Assembly (NCBI RefSeq): GCF_000875775.1
Contig: NZ_CP010868.1
Coordinates: 248,001-312,000, forward strand
DNA from: Nitrosopumilus piranensis
GTDB lineage: Archaea > Thermoproteota > Nitrososphaeria > Nitrososphaerales > Nitrosopumilaceae
Direction: 5' to 3'
DNA: 64,000 nucleotides
In this document: one piece after another, positions 9,163 to 17,688 of the stretch
Layout of the letters: each line of letters opens with the position of its first letter
Numbering within the stretch: position 1 is the stretch's first letter
Notes under the pieces: model-generated
The model's database searches: none
What the model saw: only the letters and a program-made list of their open reading frames with translations
What the model was told of the DNA's origin: nothing
Translations under genes and position numbers: made by a program

Positions 9163-9393
9163 TCAATTCAGTAGTTGTTTTTTTAAAACAATTTGAGATA
9201 GATACTTTTCTTTTCCTTTTCTACTTCTAGGTAAACACCTTAATTGTCTATTGCAACATGGACACGCCAATCCATCATATTCTACAAACACTTCACAATA
9301 ATTACATCTTTTTTGCCCTGCAGCATATCTTCCAATTTGAGATGGTTTTAGGGCTTTGTACTCTTTGCATTTACCAATACAATATGTCATCAA
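9163..9393 (-). CDS. Small multi-cysteine zinc-binding protein
   Basis: A 76-residue basic protein with Cys at about 5, 9, 30, 33, 45, 47 and 48, and further Cys at 53. The pattern C-x3-C, RYAAGQKRC-x2-C and CPCC followed by a Lys/Arg-rich tail suggests one or two zinc knuckles binding nucleic acid. I recall similar small proteins as common in thaumarchaea; their function is unknown. Starts with MMTYCIGKC; the second Met may be the true start. Confidence 0.65.
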   Translation of the reverse strand: MMTYCIGKCKEYKALKPSQIGRYAAGQKRCNYCEVFVEYDGLACPCCNRQLRCLPRSRKGKEKYLSQIVLKKQLLN

Positions 9394-9447
9394 TGAAATC
9401 TAAAATTATTCAAAAATAAAAGGTTTGATTGCACTGCAACACAGTTT

Positions 9448-9798
9448 TTGAATTTCTTTCAAATTAAATTTATAATACTAGTAATCCATTTTTGGCTGTT
9501 GCATTATTTAGATGAAAAAGTATTTGGAAGTATCACAACAAAAGAAATCATTGGTGCTGAACCACCTGCAATCCCTGATACACAAAAAAATTTAGAAAAT
9601 GAACTTGCAACCTTACAATCTAAACTAGAATCACAATCAAAAGAAAATCTTGAAAAACTACTAGAGCAACAAAAAGCTGCAGAGGCCCATGTAAATAGCA
9701 GACCTGGCGCTATGGCTTTATCACAACTTAAAATTCAATTATTTACAAAATATAGTCAAAAATATATTCAATTAATAAAAGAAAAACTAGAGTCTTAG
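9448..9798 (+). CDS. Hypothetical coiled-coil protein, start uncertain
   Basis: From about residue 45 the protein is clearly helical and coiled-coil (LENELATLQSKLESQSKENLEKLLEQQ). The N-terminus is unclear. TTG 9448 would give a hydrophobic leader (IKFIILVIHFWLLHYL), whereas TTG 9499, about 25 nt after a TATA-like TTTATAATA, would give a soluble protein beginning at LHYLDEK. No ATG is available in this frame. It ends overlapping the facing gene by 4 bases. Confidence 0.5.
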   Translation: MNFFQIKFIILVIHFWLLHYLDEKVFGSITTKEIIGAEPPAIPDTQKNLENELATLQSKLESQSKENLEKLLEQQKAAEAHVNSRPGAMALSQLKIQLFTKYSQKYIQLIKEKLES

Positions 9799-10739
9799 AC
9801 TTTTTTCTTTCTTGAACGTTTTTTTGGTGATGTCCTTCTTCTTACTAATAGTGATAGGATAGTGCCTGCCGGAATTCCTATAATTGTTCCAAGACTAACA
9901 TAGGGCGCAATAAAAAAATCTCCAATCCATATACCACCATCAGTTGTCAATTCCATAAATGTTCTAGGCCGTAGAACTATTGAAACAGTTTGTGAATCTT
10001 CTTTTTGTTCTCCAACATCATCTGTATATTGCACAATAATTTCAAACGGAATCTTGTATTCCGTGTTTACTTCTTCAGTTGGTGTGATAATTCGTGATGT
10101 TATTCCTATAGGTGTATTTTTTTGTATTTTAGAAAAGGAATGTAATGTTTCTCCTCTAAACTCGATATCTTTGGGTGGAATAATTTTGATTTTTACATTT
10201 GTAATATCAATATCTTCAGATATTACTTCGACATCAATAGGAAATTCTGCATTTGCAAAAATTGATTCAGGAGTCTTTGTATGAATTTTTACATTTGGAT
10301 CTTCTTTTATTATAATTGGAATTGCAATGTCATGAAAGAATGGTTTTTGTGGTGTTTCATTATTTGAAACAAGAACTTGAGAATATTTTATATTAAGAAA
10401 ATGAATTCCTGGACTAGCATCATTTGTTATTTTTAGATTGACATTTTCTCCATATGATCCACCCTCAGCTAATTTATCAATTCTAACATTTTTTGGATCT
10501 ACTCCCAATCCTGGAATCTCTGATACCAAGAACTGAAATGAAATATCTTGTTTTTCTTCCCATCCGTTATTTTTTACTAAAATAGAGATAATCCCTTCTC
10601 GTCCTAACACAATTTCATCAGGATGTGTAATCTCAATATCCATCCCACCTTCGAGATTTTGAACTAGAGTTTCTGCATGAACATTTGGAATTAGCACAAA
10701 GACTCCAATTAGTAGAGGGATAGCCCAAATTGTCTTCAT
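9795..10739 (-). CDS. Secreted, membrane-anchored beta-sandwich (NEW3-like) protein
   Basis: A 314-residue surface protein. The signal peptide spans about 1-22 (MKTIWAIPLLIGVFVLIPNVHA). The body has repeated Ig-like beta strands typical of NEW3/NPCBM-associated or CARDB modules, such as VNLKITNDASPGIHFLNIKY and a second copy near 220-255. A C-terminal membrane helix (about 277-300) precedes a basic tail RRRTSPKKRSRKKK, so it is anchored with most of its mass outside the cell. Likely cell-envelope role; substrate unknown. Confidence 0.75.
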   Translation of the reverse strand: MKTIWAIPLLIGVFVLIPNVHAETLVQNLEGGMDIEITHPDEIVLGREGIISILVKNNGWEEKQDISFQFLVSEIPGLGVDPKNVRIDKLAEGGSYGENVNLKITNDASPGIHFLNIKYSQVLVSNNETPQKPFFHDIAIPIIIKEDPNVKIHTKTPESIFANAEFPIDVEVISEDIDITNVKIKIIPPKDIEFRGETLHSFSKIQKNTPIGITSRIITPTEEVNTEYKIPFEIIVQYTDDVGEQKEDSQTVSIVLRPRTFMELTTDGGIWIGDFFIAPYVSLGTIIGIPAGTILSLLVRRRTSPKKRSRKKKV

Positions 10740-10854
10740 TTCCTACCTAAAATAACTCCATAATCCCTATTCTGTGTTATTATTAGGCTCAAAATTTTTG
10801 CAAAAAACTTGTTGATTCATAAATACCAACCAACGGAGGATTCTAGAAATAATC

Positions 10855-11760
10855 ATGGTAAGTAAAACAAAAGAACTCTGTCCACGATGTGCACAGGGAA
10901 AACTAGTTACTGATAATGAATCCGGAGAGATGTTTTGCTCTAAATGTGGATTTGTAATCACTGAGAAATTACAAGAAGCAGGTCCTGAATGGAGATCCTT
11001 TACACAAGATGAACATGGTGATAGAGCAAGAGCAGGAGCTCCTACCTCATTGACTATGCATGACATGGGTCTTGCTACAATAATTAATCCAGTAAACAAA
11101 GATGCTTCTGGAAGACCACTTACAGCATCTATGAAAAGTACCATTGAGCGATTAAGAACTTGGGATAGTAGAAGTCAGGTTCATGAACCCGTTGATAGAA
11201 ACTTTAGACAGGCATTTAGCGAATTAAACAGGCTAAAAGACAAATTAGCAATTTCAGATGCTGTAATTGAAAAGGCAGCTTATATTTACAGAAAAGCACT
11301 AGACAAAGGACTAGTTAGGGGACGTTCGATTTCAGCTTTGATGGCATCAGCACTATATGCTGCATGTCGTGATACAGAAACACCAAGAAATCTAAAAGAT
11401 GTTGAACAAGCAGCAAACATCAAAAGAAAAGATATTGCAAGATGCTATAGATTGCTTGTTAAAGAACTTGACTTGAAAATGCCAGTAACTGATTCAATTC
11501 AATGTGTTGCAAGAATTGCAAGTAGAATTGGAATTGCAGAAAAAACAAAAAGATATGCAGTCAAAGTACTCAAAAAAGCTCAAGAAAACGAAGTTTCAGC
11601 AGGAAAAGATCCAATGGGATTAGCAGCTGCCGCATTATACTTGTCTTGTGTCAAAAATGGCGAGGATAAAACTCAAAGAGATATTGCAGAGGCTGCAAAC
11701 GTGACTGAAGTTACTATCAGAAACAGGTACAAGGGTCTCAAAGAATCATTAGAACTATAA
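10855..11760 (+). CDS. tfb: Transcription initiation factor TFB (canonical)
   Basis: A 301-residue TFIIB homologue. The zinc ribbon is standard (CPRC and CSKC at the N-terminus), followed by the B-finger/linker region (GPEWRSF) and two cyclin folds. WRSF and ASGRPL type segments match typical archaeal TFBs. It bridges TBP-TATA and RNA polymerase. A TATA-like TTCATAAATAC lies about 30 nt upstream. Compared with the TFB at 6763 this one looks like the housekeeping copy, but only expression data could confirm that. Confidence 0.93.
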   Translation: MVSKTKELCPRCAQGKLVTDNESGEMFCSKCGFVITEKLQEAGPEWRSFTQDEHGDRARAGAPTSLTMHDMGLATIINPVNKDASGRPLTASMKSTIERLRTWDSRSQVHEPVDRNFRQAFSELNRLKDKLAISDAVIEKAAYIYRKALDKGLVRGRSISALMASALYAACRDTETPRNLKDVEQAANIKRKDIARCYRLLVKELDLKMPVTDSIQCVARIASRIGIAEKTKRYAVKVLKKAQENEVSAGKDPMGLAAAALYLSCVKNGEDKTQRDIAEAANVTEVTIRNRYKGLKESLEL

Positions 11761-11786
11761 TTTCTAAAACTGATAGTTCTGCATAG

Positions 11787-13268
11787 TTATTCTTGAGAAT
11801 TAGATTTTTTTACAAATCCGCCTTCATTTGATTCATCCCCCAAATCTTCAATCTTTGCTGATTCATCTAAAGATACACCCTCATCAGAATCTTCAGGTGG
11901 CTTTACAAATCCCCCTTCTTTAGATTCTGGAGGGGGGATGTTTTTTGCTCTTCCCATTCCAATTGTTGTAATAATTACAGATGATAAAATGATAAAGAAA
12001 ATAATCTGTGGGTATGCTTCTGCATTTGAGAGACCCATAGTTATTGGGTATGTGGCAAGTACTGCTGCAGCCAATCCTCTTGGAATCATAGAATTTGTAA
12101 CAGCTCTATCCAATCTGGAGAATCTTTTTGTTAATGTCACTTTTGCAACAATTGCTCTTCCAAAGAAAACTACAATTGTAATTAATATTCCAAACACAAC
12201 ATATTCTATTTGTCCAAAACTAGCCATTAATCCAACAAATACAAAGAAAAATGCTCTTACCAAAAACGTGAGTTGGTTGTGAGTTGGATCATCCATCTCA
12301 ATTCTTGGTAGCTTAAACTTCAGTATTCGTGAAAGGTGATTCTTATTTCCAAGCATTAATCCAAATACTAGTGCAGTCAAAGCACCTGATTCACCAAATG
12401 AGTTTGCCAAAAAGAACAAGACAAACAAAATTCCCAATGTGAGCATGTATGCGTGTTGAGCATTTCCAAGCTTTGTTGATACATACATCCAAGGAATTCC
12501 AACACCAAATCCTAGAATTAGACCTACAACAACTGCTCTTCCAATAGTCTCTTGTAATGTTTGAAGATCAAAGGTTCCTGCAAGTACTGCTTCAAATAAA
12601 ATGAATGCAATAATTGTAGCCAAAATATCAGTCAGAGCCGACTCAAAACTTAGCATTGATTTTGCTTCTTCAGATATCTTGACATTTCTAACTAATCCAA
12701 AAACAATTGCAGAACTACTTCCACCTACAATTGAACCCAACAAAATACTTTCCAACCATAACCACCCTAATGCATAATGAGCTGCAATTGCTATTACTGC
12801 AACAGATAAAATAAATCCGAGAATAGCTAGAGTAGATGAAAAATGAGCAGTCTTTATGACATGTTTGATATCTAAATTCAAACCACCATCAAACATGATA
12901 ATTATCAATGCAAGTGCTGCAAAGTATGGCACCACTTGAATTACGGCCTCAGGTTGAATCAAACCTAAAACTGGTCCTATTATTACTCCTAGAATCATTA
13001 AGAATGCAACATCGGGAATTCCGGTTTTCTTAAAAAATGCCTCACCTGCAACTCCAAGAAATATGACAACACCTGCGGCAAGCAAAATTACATGAGCTGG
13101 AGCAATAATTCCATCATCTTGAATAGATATTATTTCAACCGAACTTTGTAATTCTGTAAATTTTTCTAAAATAAAACTTGAATCCAAATTAGCCAATGGA
13201 TTTTCTCCAAATTGTCCTCTAATCAAATTTAAGATAGATAATACTATGGGATTCAATTCTGATTGCAT
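11787..13268 (-). CDS. Cation:proton antiporter (NhaP/CPA type)
   Basis: A 493-residue polytopic membrane protein with roughly 12 hydrophobic segments between about 58 and 440. MFDGGLNLD and SFESALTD are the conserved helix motifs of NhaP-like CPA transporters that contain the ion-site acids. It probably exchanges Na+ or K+ for H+. The cytoplasmic tail is acidic and contains a duplicated EGGFVK motif (about residues 450 and 483). Divergent from the hemerythrin gene. Confidence 0.85.
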   Translation of the reverse strand: MQSELNPIVLSILNLIRGQFGENPLANLDSSFILEKFTELQSSVEIISIQDDGIIAPAHVILLAAGVVIFLGVAGEAFFKKTGIPDVAFLMILGVIIGPVLGLIQPEAVIQVVPYFAALALIIIMFDGGLNLDIKHVIKTAHFSSTLAILGFILSVAVIAIAAHYALGWLWLESILLGSIVGGSSSAIVFGLVRNVKISEEAKSMLSFESALTDILATIIAFILFEAVLAGTFDLQTLQETIGRAVVVGLILGFGVGIPWMYVSTKLGNAQHAYMLTLGILFVLFFLANSFGESGALTALVFGLMLGNKNHLSRILKFKLPRIEMDDPTHNQLTFLVRAFFFVFVGLMASFGQIEYVVFGILITIVVFFGRAIVAKVTLTKRFSRLDRAVTNSMIPRGLAAAVLATYPITMGLSNAEAYPQIIFFIILSSVIITTIGMGRAKNIPPPESKEGGFVKPPEDSDEGVSLDESAKIEDLGDESNEGGFVKKSNSQE

Positions 13269-13371
13269 CTCGATATCTTGGGATAAAAATTAAACTAGAT
13301 TGGGTTTATCATTTTAGGCTTTGTAGTGATTTTAGATACACATTAAATCAACCTAAACAATCTTTTCTTGA

Positions 13372-13914
13372 ATGAGTGCTACAAATGAACTTAGAGCAGA
13401 TCATGTACAGGTACGACGTCTTGAAAAAATTGTTTTCAAATGTGCTGAAGAATTAAAAGATGGAGCTGATATTCCGCTTTCTGATCTTACAAAGATTACT
13501 ATCATCATATCTGAATTTGTAGATACAATTCACCACTCTAGAGAAGAGGACTCCTATTTTCCATGTGTTGCAAGCTATGATTCTCTAAAAGATGAAATTC
13601 ATAAATTTCTAGTTGAACATGAGTTTGGAAGAAATGTTGCAAGAAAAATTCATCATCATCTAAAACGATGGAAAGCAGGACAAGATGCAAGAGAACCTGT
13701 TTCTAGATATCTTAAAACATATGCAATATTTCTAAACGATCATCTAAATAAAGAAAATAAATTTTTTGATGATGCAGAAGCTAATGTATTATCAAAAGAA
13801 GAAGAAACAGACATGTATGAGCAATACAGATCAATATTTGCAGTTGTCAAGAAGGTTGAGGATATGATTAAAGAAATTGATTTTTTGGAGAATCAACCTT
13901 GGTTCAAAAACTAA
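13372..13914 (+). CDS. Hemerythrin HHE-domain protein
   Basis: A 180-residue four-helix protein with the HHE di-iron ligand pattern: ADHVQV near residue 10, HHSREEDSYFP near 55, VEHEFGRN near 84 and NDHLNKENKFF near 125. These His/Glu positions could bind O2, NO or iron. No signal peptide, so it is cytoplasmic. It lies 37 bases upstream of cysC in the same direction and may be cotranscribed. Confidence 0.85.
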   Translation: MSATNELRADHVQVRRLEKIVFKCAEELKDGADIPLSDLTKITIIISEFVDTIHHSREEDSYFPCVASYDSLKDEIHKFLVEHEFGRNVARKIHHHLKRWKAGQDAREPVSRYLKTYAIFLNDHLNKENKFFDDAEANVLSKEEETDMYEQYRSIFAVVKKVEDMIKEIDFLENQPWFKN

Positions 13915-13951
13915 CGTAAGCTCTTTATGGGCTACTTGAAGTTTTTCTCTC

Positions 13952-14467
13952 ATGAAGCCTTTTGTACTTTGGATGACTGGTCTTCCATGTTCTGGAAAGA
14001 CTACCATCGTAAAAGACTTGCAAAAAGATATTCCAAATTTGGCAATGCTTGACGGAGATGAATTAAGAGAATGGTTTTCTCCAAAAGATTTTTCAAAAGC
14101 AGGGCGTGATGAGCACAACAAAAAAGTTGCTCACTTGGCAAAACTATTGTTAAAACATGGTGTTCCAAGTGCAGTATCTTTAGTTTCACCATATCTTGAA
14201 AACAGAGAAAATGCCAGAAAGATTATTGATGCAGGTGATCAGTTTGCAGAATGCTATGTCAAATGTTCATTAGAAAAGTGTGAAGAAAGAGACGTCAAAG
14301 GCATGTATGCTAAAGCACGAAAAGGAGAAATCAAAGGATTTACAGGAATTGACGATCCTTATGAAGCTCCTGAAAAAGCTGATCTCATAGTTGATACAGA
14401 AAATGAATCACTTGCTGATAGCGCAAACAAAGTAAAGGAATTTCTTAAATCAAGAAATCTACTCTAA
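13952..14467 (+). CDS. cysC: Adenylylsulfate kinase (APS kinase)
   Basis: A 171-residue enzyme that phosphorylates APS to PAPS. Walker A GLPCSGKTT lies at about 9-17, followed by LDGDELREWF and the FTGIDDPYE signature near 126. Length matches stand-alone CysC. It converges with cysQ with a 9-base overlap, pairing PAPS synthesis with removal of PAP, its by-product. Sat and CysH lie 18 kb away at 32 kb. Confidence 0.92.
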   Translation: MKPFVLWMTGLPCSGKTTIVKDLQKDIPNLAMLDGDELREWFSPKDFSKAGRDEHNKKVAHLAKLLLKHGVPSAVSLVSPYLENRENARKIIDAGDQFAECYVKCSLEKCEERDVKGMYAKARKGEIKGFTGIDDPYEAPEKADLIVDTENESLADSANKVKEFLKSRNLL

Positions 14468-15274
14468 TTTTTTAAATTCATCAACTATTGTTTGATGAAT
14501 AATTCCATTTGTAACTAGAATTCCATTTTGATGATGTACTTCTTTGTTGTTGTATGTGATGTCGTTTCCTAACATGTCTGTCATTTTTCCACCTGCCTCT
14601 GAAATTATACAATATGATGCTGCTGAATCCCATTCTTTCATTTTATCTGTAGTTGTGATGTATGCTTCAGCCTCACCTGATGCAATTTTTCCAACTTTTA
14701 ATGAGCTACCTATGCTAGTAAAATCATCAATTCCTAATTTTTTGATAAATGCCTTTTCTTTGTCTGATAAATGATGTCTTGAACCTATAGTTCTGCATTT
14801 TGGGATTTCCTCTATCGAAGTTACTGAGATTTTTTTCCATTCTCCATTTGAATATCGAAATGCACCATTTCCTTGTTGTGCCACAAATAATGTTTTTTCA
14901 GTGGGCCAACCTATTACACCAAGAATTGGTTTTTTATTTTTTACAAGTGCAATCATTACAGTAAATTCACCTGTTTTATCAATAAAATCTGAAGTACCAT
15001 CCAATGGATCCACTATCCAAATTATTTCTTCAGATAATCTACTCTGATCATCATTGTCCTCTTCAGATAAAATTTTATGCTTTGTTTGAGAAAGAATTTT
15101 TTTGATGATCTCATTGCTCTTTAGGTCTGCCTCTGTAATTGGAGAATCATCTTTTTTGATGAATTCTTCAAATTCACCTTTGTAAATCTCCAAAATTGCA
15201 TCTCCTGCCTCTTGAGCTGCCTTGATTGCAATATCTAATTCAGGAATCTTTTCTGAGATTGGAATATCGTTCAA
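14459..15274 (-). CDS. cysQ: Inositol-monophosphatase-family 3'(2'),5'-bisphosphate nucleotidase (CysQ-like)
   Basis: A 271-residue Mg2+-dependent phosphatase. The metal-binding motif WIVDPLDGTSDF (about 88) and a C-terminal WDSAASYCI match the FIG/IMPase superfamily, with an upstream EED motif. Length and context beside cysC favour PAP phosphatase activity, but inositol phosphate hydrolysis cannot be excluded. Its last codons overlap those of cysC on the opposite strand. Confidence 0.85.
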   Translation of the reverse strand: MNDIPISEKIPELDIAIKAAQEAGDAILEIYKGEFEEFIKKDDSPITEADLKSNEIIKKILSQTKHKILSEEDNDDQSRLSEEIIWIVDPLDGTSDFIDKTGEFTVMIALVKNKKPILGVIGWPTEKTLFVAQQGNGAFRYSNGEWKKISVTSIEEIPKCRTIGSRHHLSDKEKAFIKKLGIDDFTSIGSSLKVGKIASGEAEAYITTTDKMKEWDSAASYCIISEAGGKMTDMLGNDITYNNKEVHHQNGILVTNGIIHQTIVDEFKKLE

Positions 15275-15283
15275 AATCTATAC

Positions 15284-15493
15284 CTAGGTTGTAAGTTCTG
15301 GTTTTAGTGTCCATACTACTCCAAGTGCAATAAATGGAATAGAAACAATACCGATAATTCCAAGAATTGTGAAAAACTGAGATTCTGAAACTAGTGGATT
15401 ATTTACAATCCATGGAAGTGGTAAGGAAACAATTACCCAAATAACTCCTAACAATATAATCAGTTTTGCTTTTGCTTTTCTACTCTTCATCAT
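15284..15493 (-). CDS. Small two-helix membrane protein
   Basis: A 69-residue protein: a basic start (MMKSRKAKAK), two transmembrane segments (about 11-30 and 42-63) and a short tail. The loop contains LPLPWIVNNP. No recognised family. It lies 9 bases upstream of cysQ on the same strand, so the two may be cotranscribed. Confidence 0.6.
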   Translation of the reverse strand: MMKSRKAKAKLIILLGVIWVIVSLPLPWIVNNPLVSESQFFTILGIIGIVSIPFIALGVVWTLKPELTT

Positions 15494-15531
15494 AATTCAT
15501 CTTCTTTGGGTGATATTAAATTCATGTGAAT

Positions 15532-16275
15532 TTATTTTGTAGATTCCCCTCCATCTACTGCAAGAATTGCTCCTGTAGTCCAAGATGCATCATCTGAGGC
15601 AAAATAGAGTACAGCTTTTGCCACTTCTTCAGGTTTTCCCATTCTGCCTAGTGGATGCTCTGCATCCATGAAATCTCTATCTTTTTGGGTTTTTACAAAC
15701 GGTTTTGTCATATCAGTATCTACCACTCCTGGACAGATACAGTTTACTCTAATCTTATCTTTTGAATATTCAAGGGCCCAACATTTTGTAAGTACAATTA
15801 ATGCAGCCTTTGTTGCAGAATATGCATCAGCATTAAATCCTTGATATGCCTTTAAGCCTGCATCTGATGAGATATTGATTATTGAACCTGATGTTTTTTG
15901 TAAATGAGGAATTGCCTCTTTTGTGACTCTGAACTGTCCTGTAAGATTTACATCTAAAACTTCATCCCATTCATCTTCTTCAATCTCATGTAGTTGTTTT
16001 ATTCTTGGAAAAATTCCTGCATTATTTACAAGAATATCTAGTCTACCAAATTTTTCAATAGTTTTTTCTATTGCATTTTTTACCTGATCTGAATTCCTTA
16101 TATCCGCAACAATTGCAAATGAATTAGAAATCTTAGTAGCTGACTCTTCTAATCGGTCTGGATCTTTTCCTGTAATTGCTACACTAGCTCCATTATCTGA
16201 TAAAATTTTAGCAGTAGCAAATCCAATTCCTCTACTACCACCTGTTACTAGGGCAACCTTTCCTGATAAGCTCAA
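15532..16275 (-). CDS. Short-chain dehydrogenase/reductase (FabG-like)
   Basis: A 247-residue classical SDR. TGGSRGIGFA near residue 10 binds NAD(P)H, NNAG lies near 86, and the catalytic set is Ser (IINISSDAG) with YSATK near 152. The C-terminal WTTGAILAVDGG is typical of FabG-type enzymes. Substrate unknown; glucose/3-oxoacyl-type reductase is possible. Starts at TTG with a TATAAATTA element about 35 nt upstream. Confidence 0.85.
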   Translation of the reverse strand: MSLSGKVALVTGGSRGIGFATAKILSDNGASVAITGKDPDRLEESATKISNSFAIVADIRNSDQVKNAIEKTIEKFGRLDILVNNAGIFPRIKQLHEIEEDEWDEVLDVNLTGQFRVTKEAIPHLQKTSGSIINISSDAGLKAYQGFNADAYSATKAALIVLTKCWALEYSKDKIRVNCICPGVVDTDMTKPFVKTQKDRDFMDAEHPLGRMGKPEEVAKAVLYFASDDASWTTGAILAVDGGESTK

Positions 16276-16416
16276 TAGTTTTAGAATAAAAATTCGTAAT
16301 TTATAGATCGATTTTTAATAAATAGGAATAAAATTTTTCAAAAAATAAAGAATTATTTATAATTTATAAGATTAAGTATTAAATACTTGAAGTTCCTATA
16401 ATAAATAATGCCGAAG

Positions 16417-16424
16417 GATATAAT
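16417..16424 (+). promoter_or_regulatory. TATA-like box before the candidate RNA at 16442
   Basis: GATATAAT here would place transcription start near 16445, the beginning of the paired element. A second TATA-like stretch (TTATTTATAATTTATA) lies at 16355-16369. Both face right, with no protein gene on that strand downstream for over 1 kb. Confidence 0.35.
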
Positions 16425-16441
16425 TCCTATCGACTAAAATC

Positions 16442-16536
16442 GCGTAACCCCGCAGAACTACATAGGCAATCAAACGCAATAGCCGTTTGACATAGAGAGG
16501 GAATCTCTCATTGTTCTGCAATGAAGGGGATTACGC
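16442..16536 (+). ncRNA. Candidate structured RNA, multi-branch with possible pseudoknot
   Basis: GCGTAACCCC (16442-16451) pairs with GGGGATTACGC (16526-16536) with one bulged A, and GCAGAAC (16452-16458) pairs with GTTCTGC (16513-16519). Inside are two hairpins: CAAACG/CGTTTG (16471-16476/16484-16489) and GAGAG/CTCTC (16495-16499/16505-16509). GGC at 16465 could pair with GCC at 16482 as a pseudoknot. It lies in a 266-base gap between two leftward genes, is GC-richer than its surroundings, and no ORF explains it. Strand is uncertain; + is chosen for the TATA placement. I do not recognise the family. Confidence 0.55.
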
Positions 16537-16541
16537 CTCTT

Positions 16542-16973
16542 CTAATTTTGTAAAATATCAACTGATACTGAACCCATCACATTTCCATTTGGATTAATAG
16601 TGATTATAATCTGCTGATTCTCTGAAATAGAAATTTCTTTTTGCCCAATATACTCCCATGTAAAATACTGTGAAATCCCTGTCTCATGTAACGTGCTCTG
16701 TAATTTGAAATCTTCTGAAAAATCTATCTTTTCACCATTTAGTGAAATGGATAAAATTTCTGGGCTACTGCCATTTGGAACAAATCTAAATGAATATTCC
16801 CCACTAGCAATCTCAAATGTATCTGAATAAACTCCATCAATATACAAATTAGGATCTGCCAATGTTACATGAAAAACAACATTATTTTTCTCATCAGATT
16901 CTTCTGATAAAAAATTCATTATAAAAATTCCAATAATTATAACTATGGGAATGATTACTATTTTTTTATTCAC
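16542..16973 (-). CDS. Hypothetical membrane-anchored secreted protein
   Basis: A 143-residue protein with one N-terminal hydrophobic segment (about 5-21) after MNKK. It acts as a signal anchor or signal peptide. The rest is beta-rich (FHVTLADPNLYIDGVYSDTF and IIITINPNG). No recognised family. Its last codon lies 6 bases beyond the candidate RNA at 16442-16536. Confidence 0.6.
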   Translation of the reverse strand: MNKKIVIIPIVIIIGIFIMNFLSEESDEKNNVVFHVTLADPNLYIDGVYSDTFEIASGEYSFRFVPNGSSPEILSISLNGEKIDFSEDFKLQSTLHETGISQYFTWEYIGQKEISISENQQIIITINPNGNVMGSVSVDILQN

Positions 16974-17010
16974 TAAAATAAAGCCTACATTCCATTATAA
17001 AAATAAATTT

Positions 17011-17562
17011 CTAATTTTCTCTTATCTTTTTTGTTAGCATTTCTAATTTTTCAAGATGTTCTAAAATCCATGGATCATTTATCAAATCCATAATTTCTTG
17101 CATCTTGAATAATCTTGGAGTAGTTGTTCCTTCTTCAAAATCATATAGCTTGATAATTCTGTTTTTTACATTTTCAGGTTCTACATTTTTGTTATGTGCA
17201 AAATTATGTGCAAAATCATTTCTAATCTCTCTAATTTCATTTAGCTTTTGTTGAATCTTTACTCTTGTTTTCTCATCAATCTCTTTTTTGAAATCTTCGT
17301 GGTTTTTCATGATTCTTGAAATCCAAACTATCTTTGTTCCAAATGATGCTGTTCTATCTTCATCAAAAACAGTTTTTGCCCATAAGGCAAAATCATTTTT
17401 GTCTCTTAGAAACAGATCTGAAATAATCACTGTAAGAGTTGAATCCAATACTGAAACATAGCTAAGAAAATTACCTCTTATTCGATTTACTAGATTCACA
17501 TATTCCTTGTCTGTAAGTTCCTTGGAATTATTGGGCAAATCAAAACCAAAAGACGCACTCAT
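17011..17562 (-). CDS. HEPN-like protein
   Basis: A 183-residue, all-helical soluble protein. REIRNDFAHN places Arg114 and His119 in the R-x4-6-H pattern of HEPN-fold RNases, used by many toxins and RNA-processing factors. No adjacent nucleotidyltransferase (MNT) antitoxin is present, so a classical HEPN-MNT pair is unlikely. The fold and RNase role are inferred from the motif and helical pattern only. Confidence 0.55.
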   Translation of the reverse strand: MSASFGFDLPNNSKELTDKEYVNLVNRIRGNFLSYVSVLDSTLTVIISDLFLRDKNDFALWAKTVFDEDRTASFGTKIVWISRIMKNHEDFKKEIDEKTRVKIQQKLNEIREIRNDFAHNFAHNKNVEPENVKNRIIKLYDFEEGTTTPRLFKMQEIMDLINDPWILEHLEKLEMLTKKIREN

Positions 17563-17661
17563 GATTTATGCCACGAAAAACAGTAAATAGATTTTTGGGC
17601 TAGTTTTTTTACCTTTGTTAGTGAAGTTACACATGCTGTGAATCATTCTTAACACTTGAAA

Positions 17662-17688
17662 TTAAGTACGTTTTTCTAAAGCAAAACC
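17662..17688 (+). promoter_or_regulatory. Promoter module of the first cdvB
   Basis: TTAAG at 17662-17666, then 6 bases, TTTCTAAA at 17673-17680, then 8 bases to ATG 17689. The identical arrangement precedes the second cdvB at 42286-42312. TTAAG sits where a TATA box would drive a leaderless start. Confidence 0.55.
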
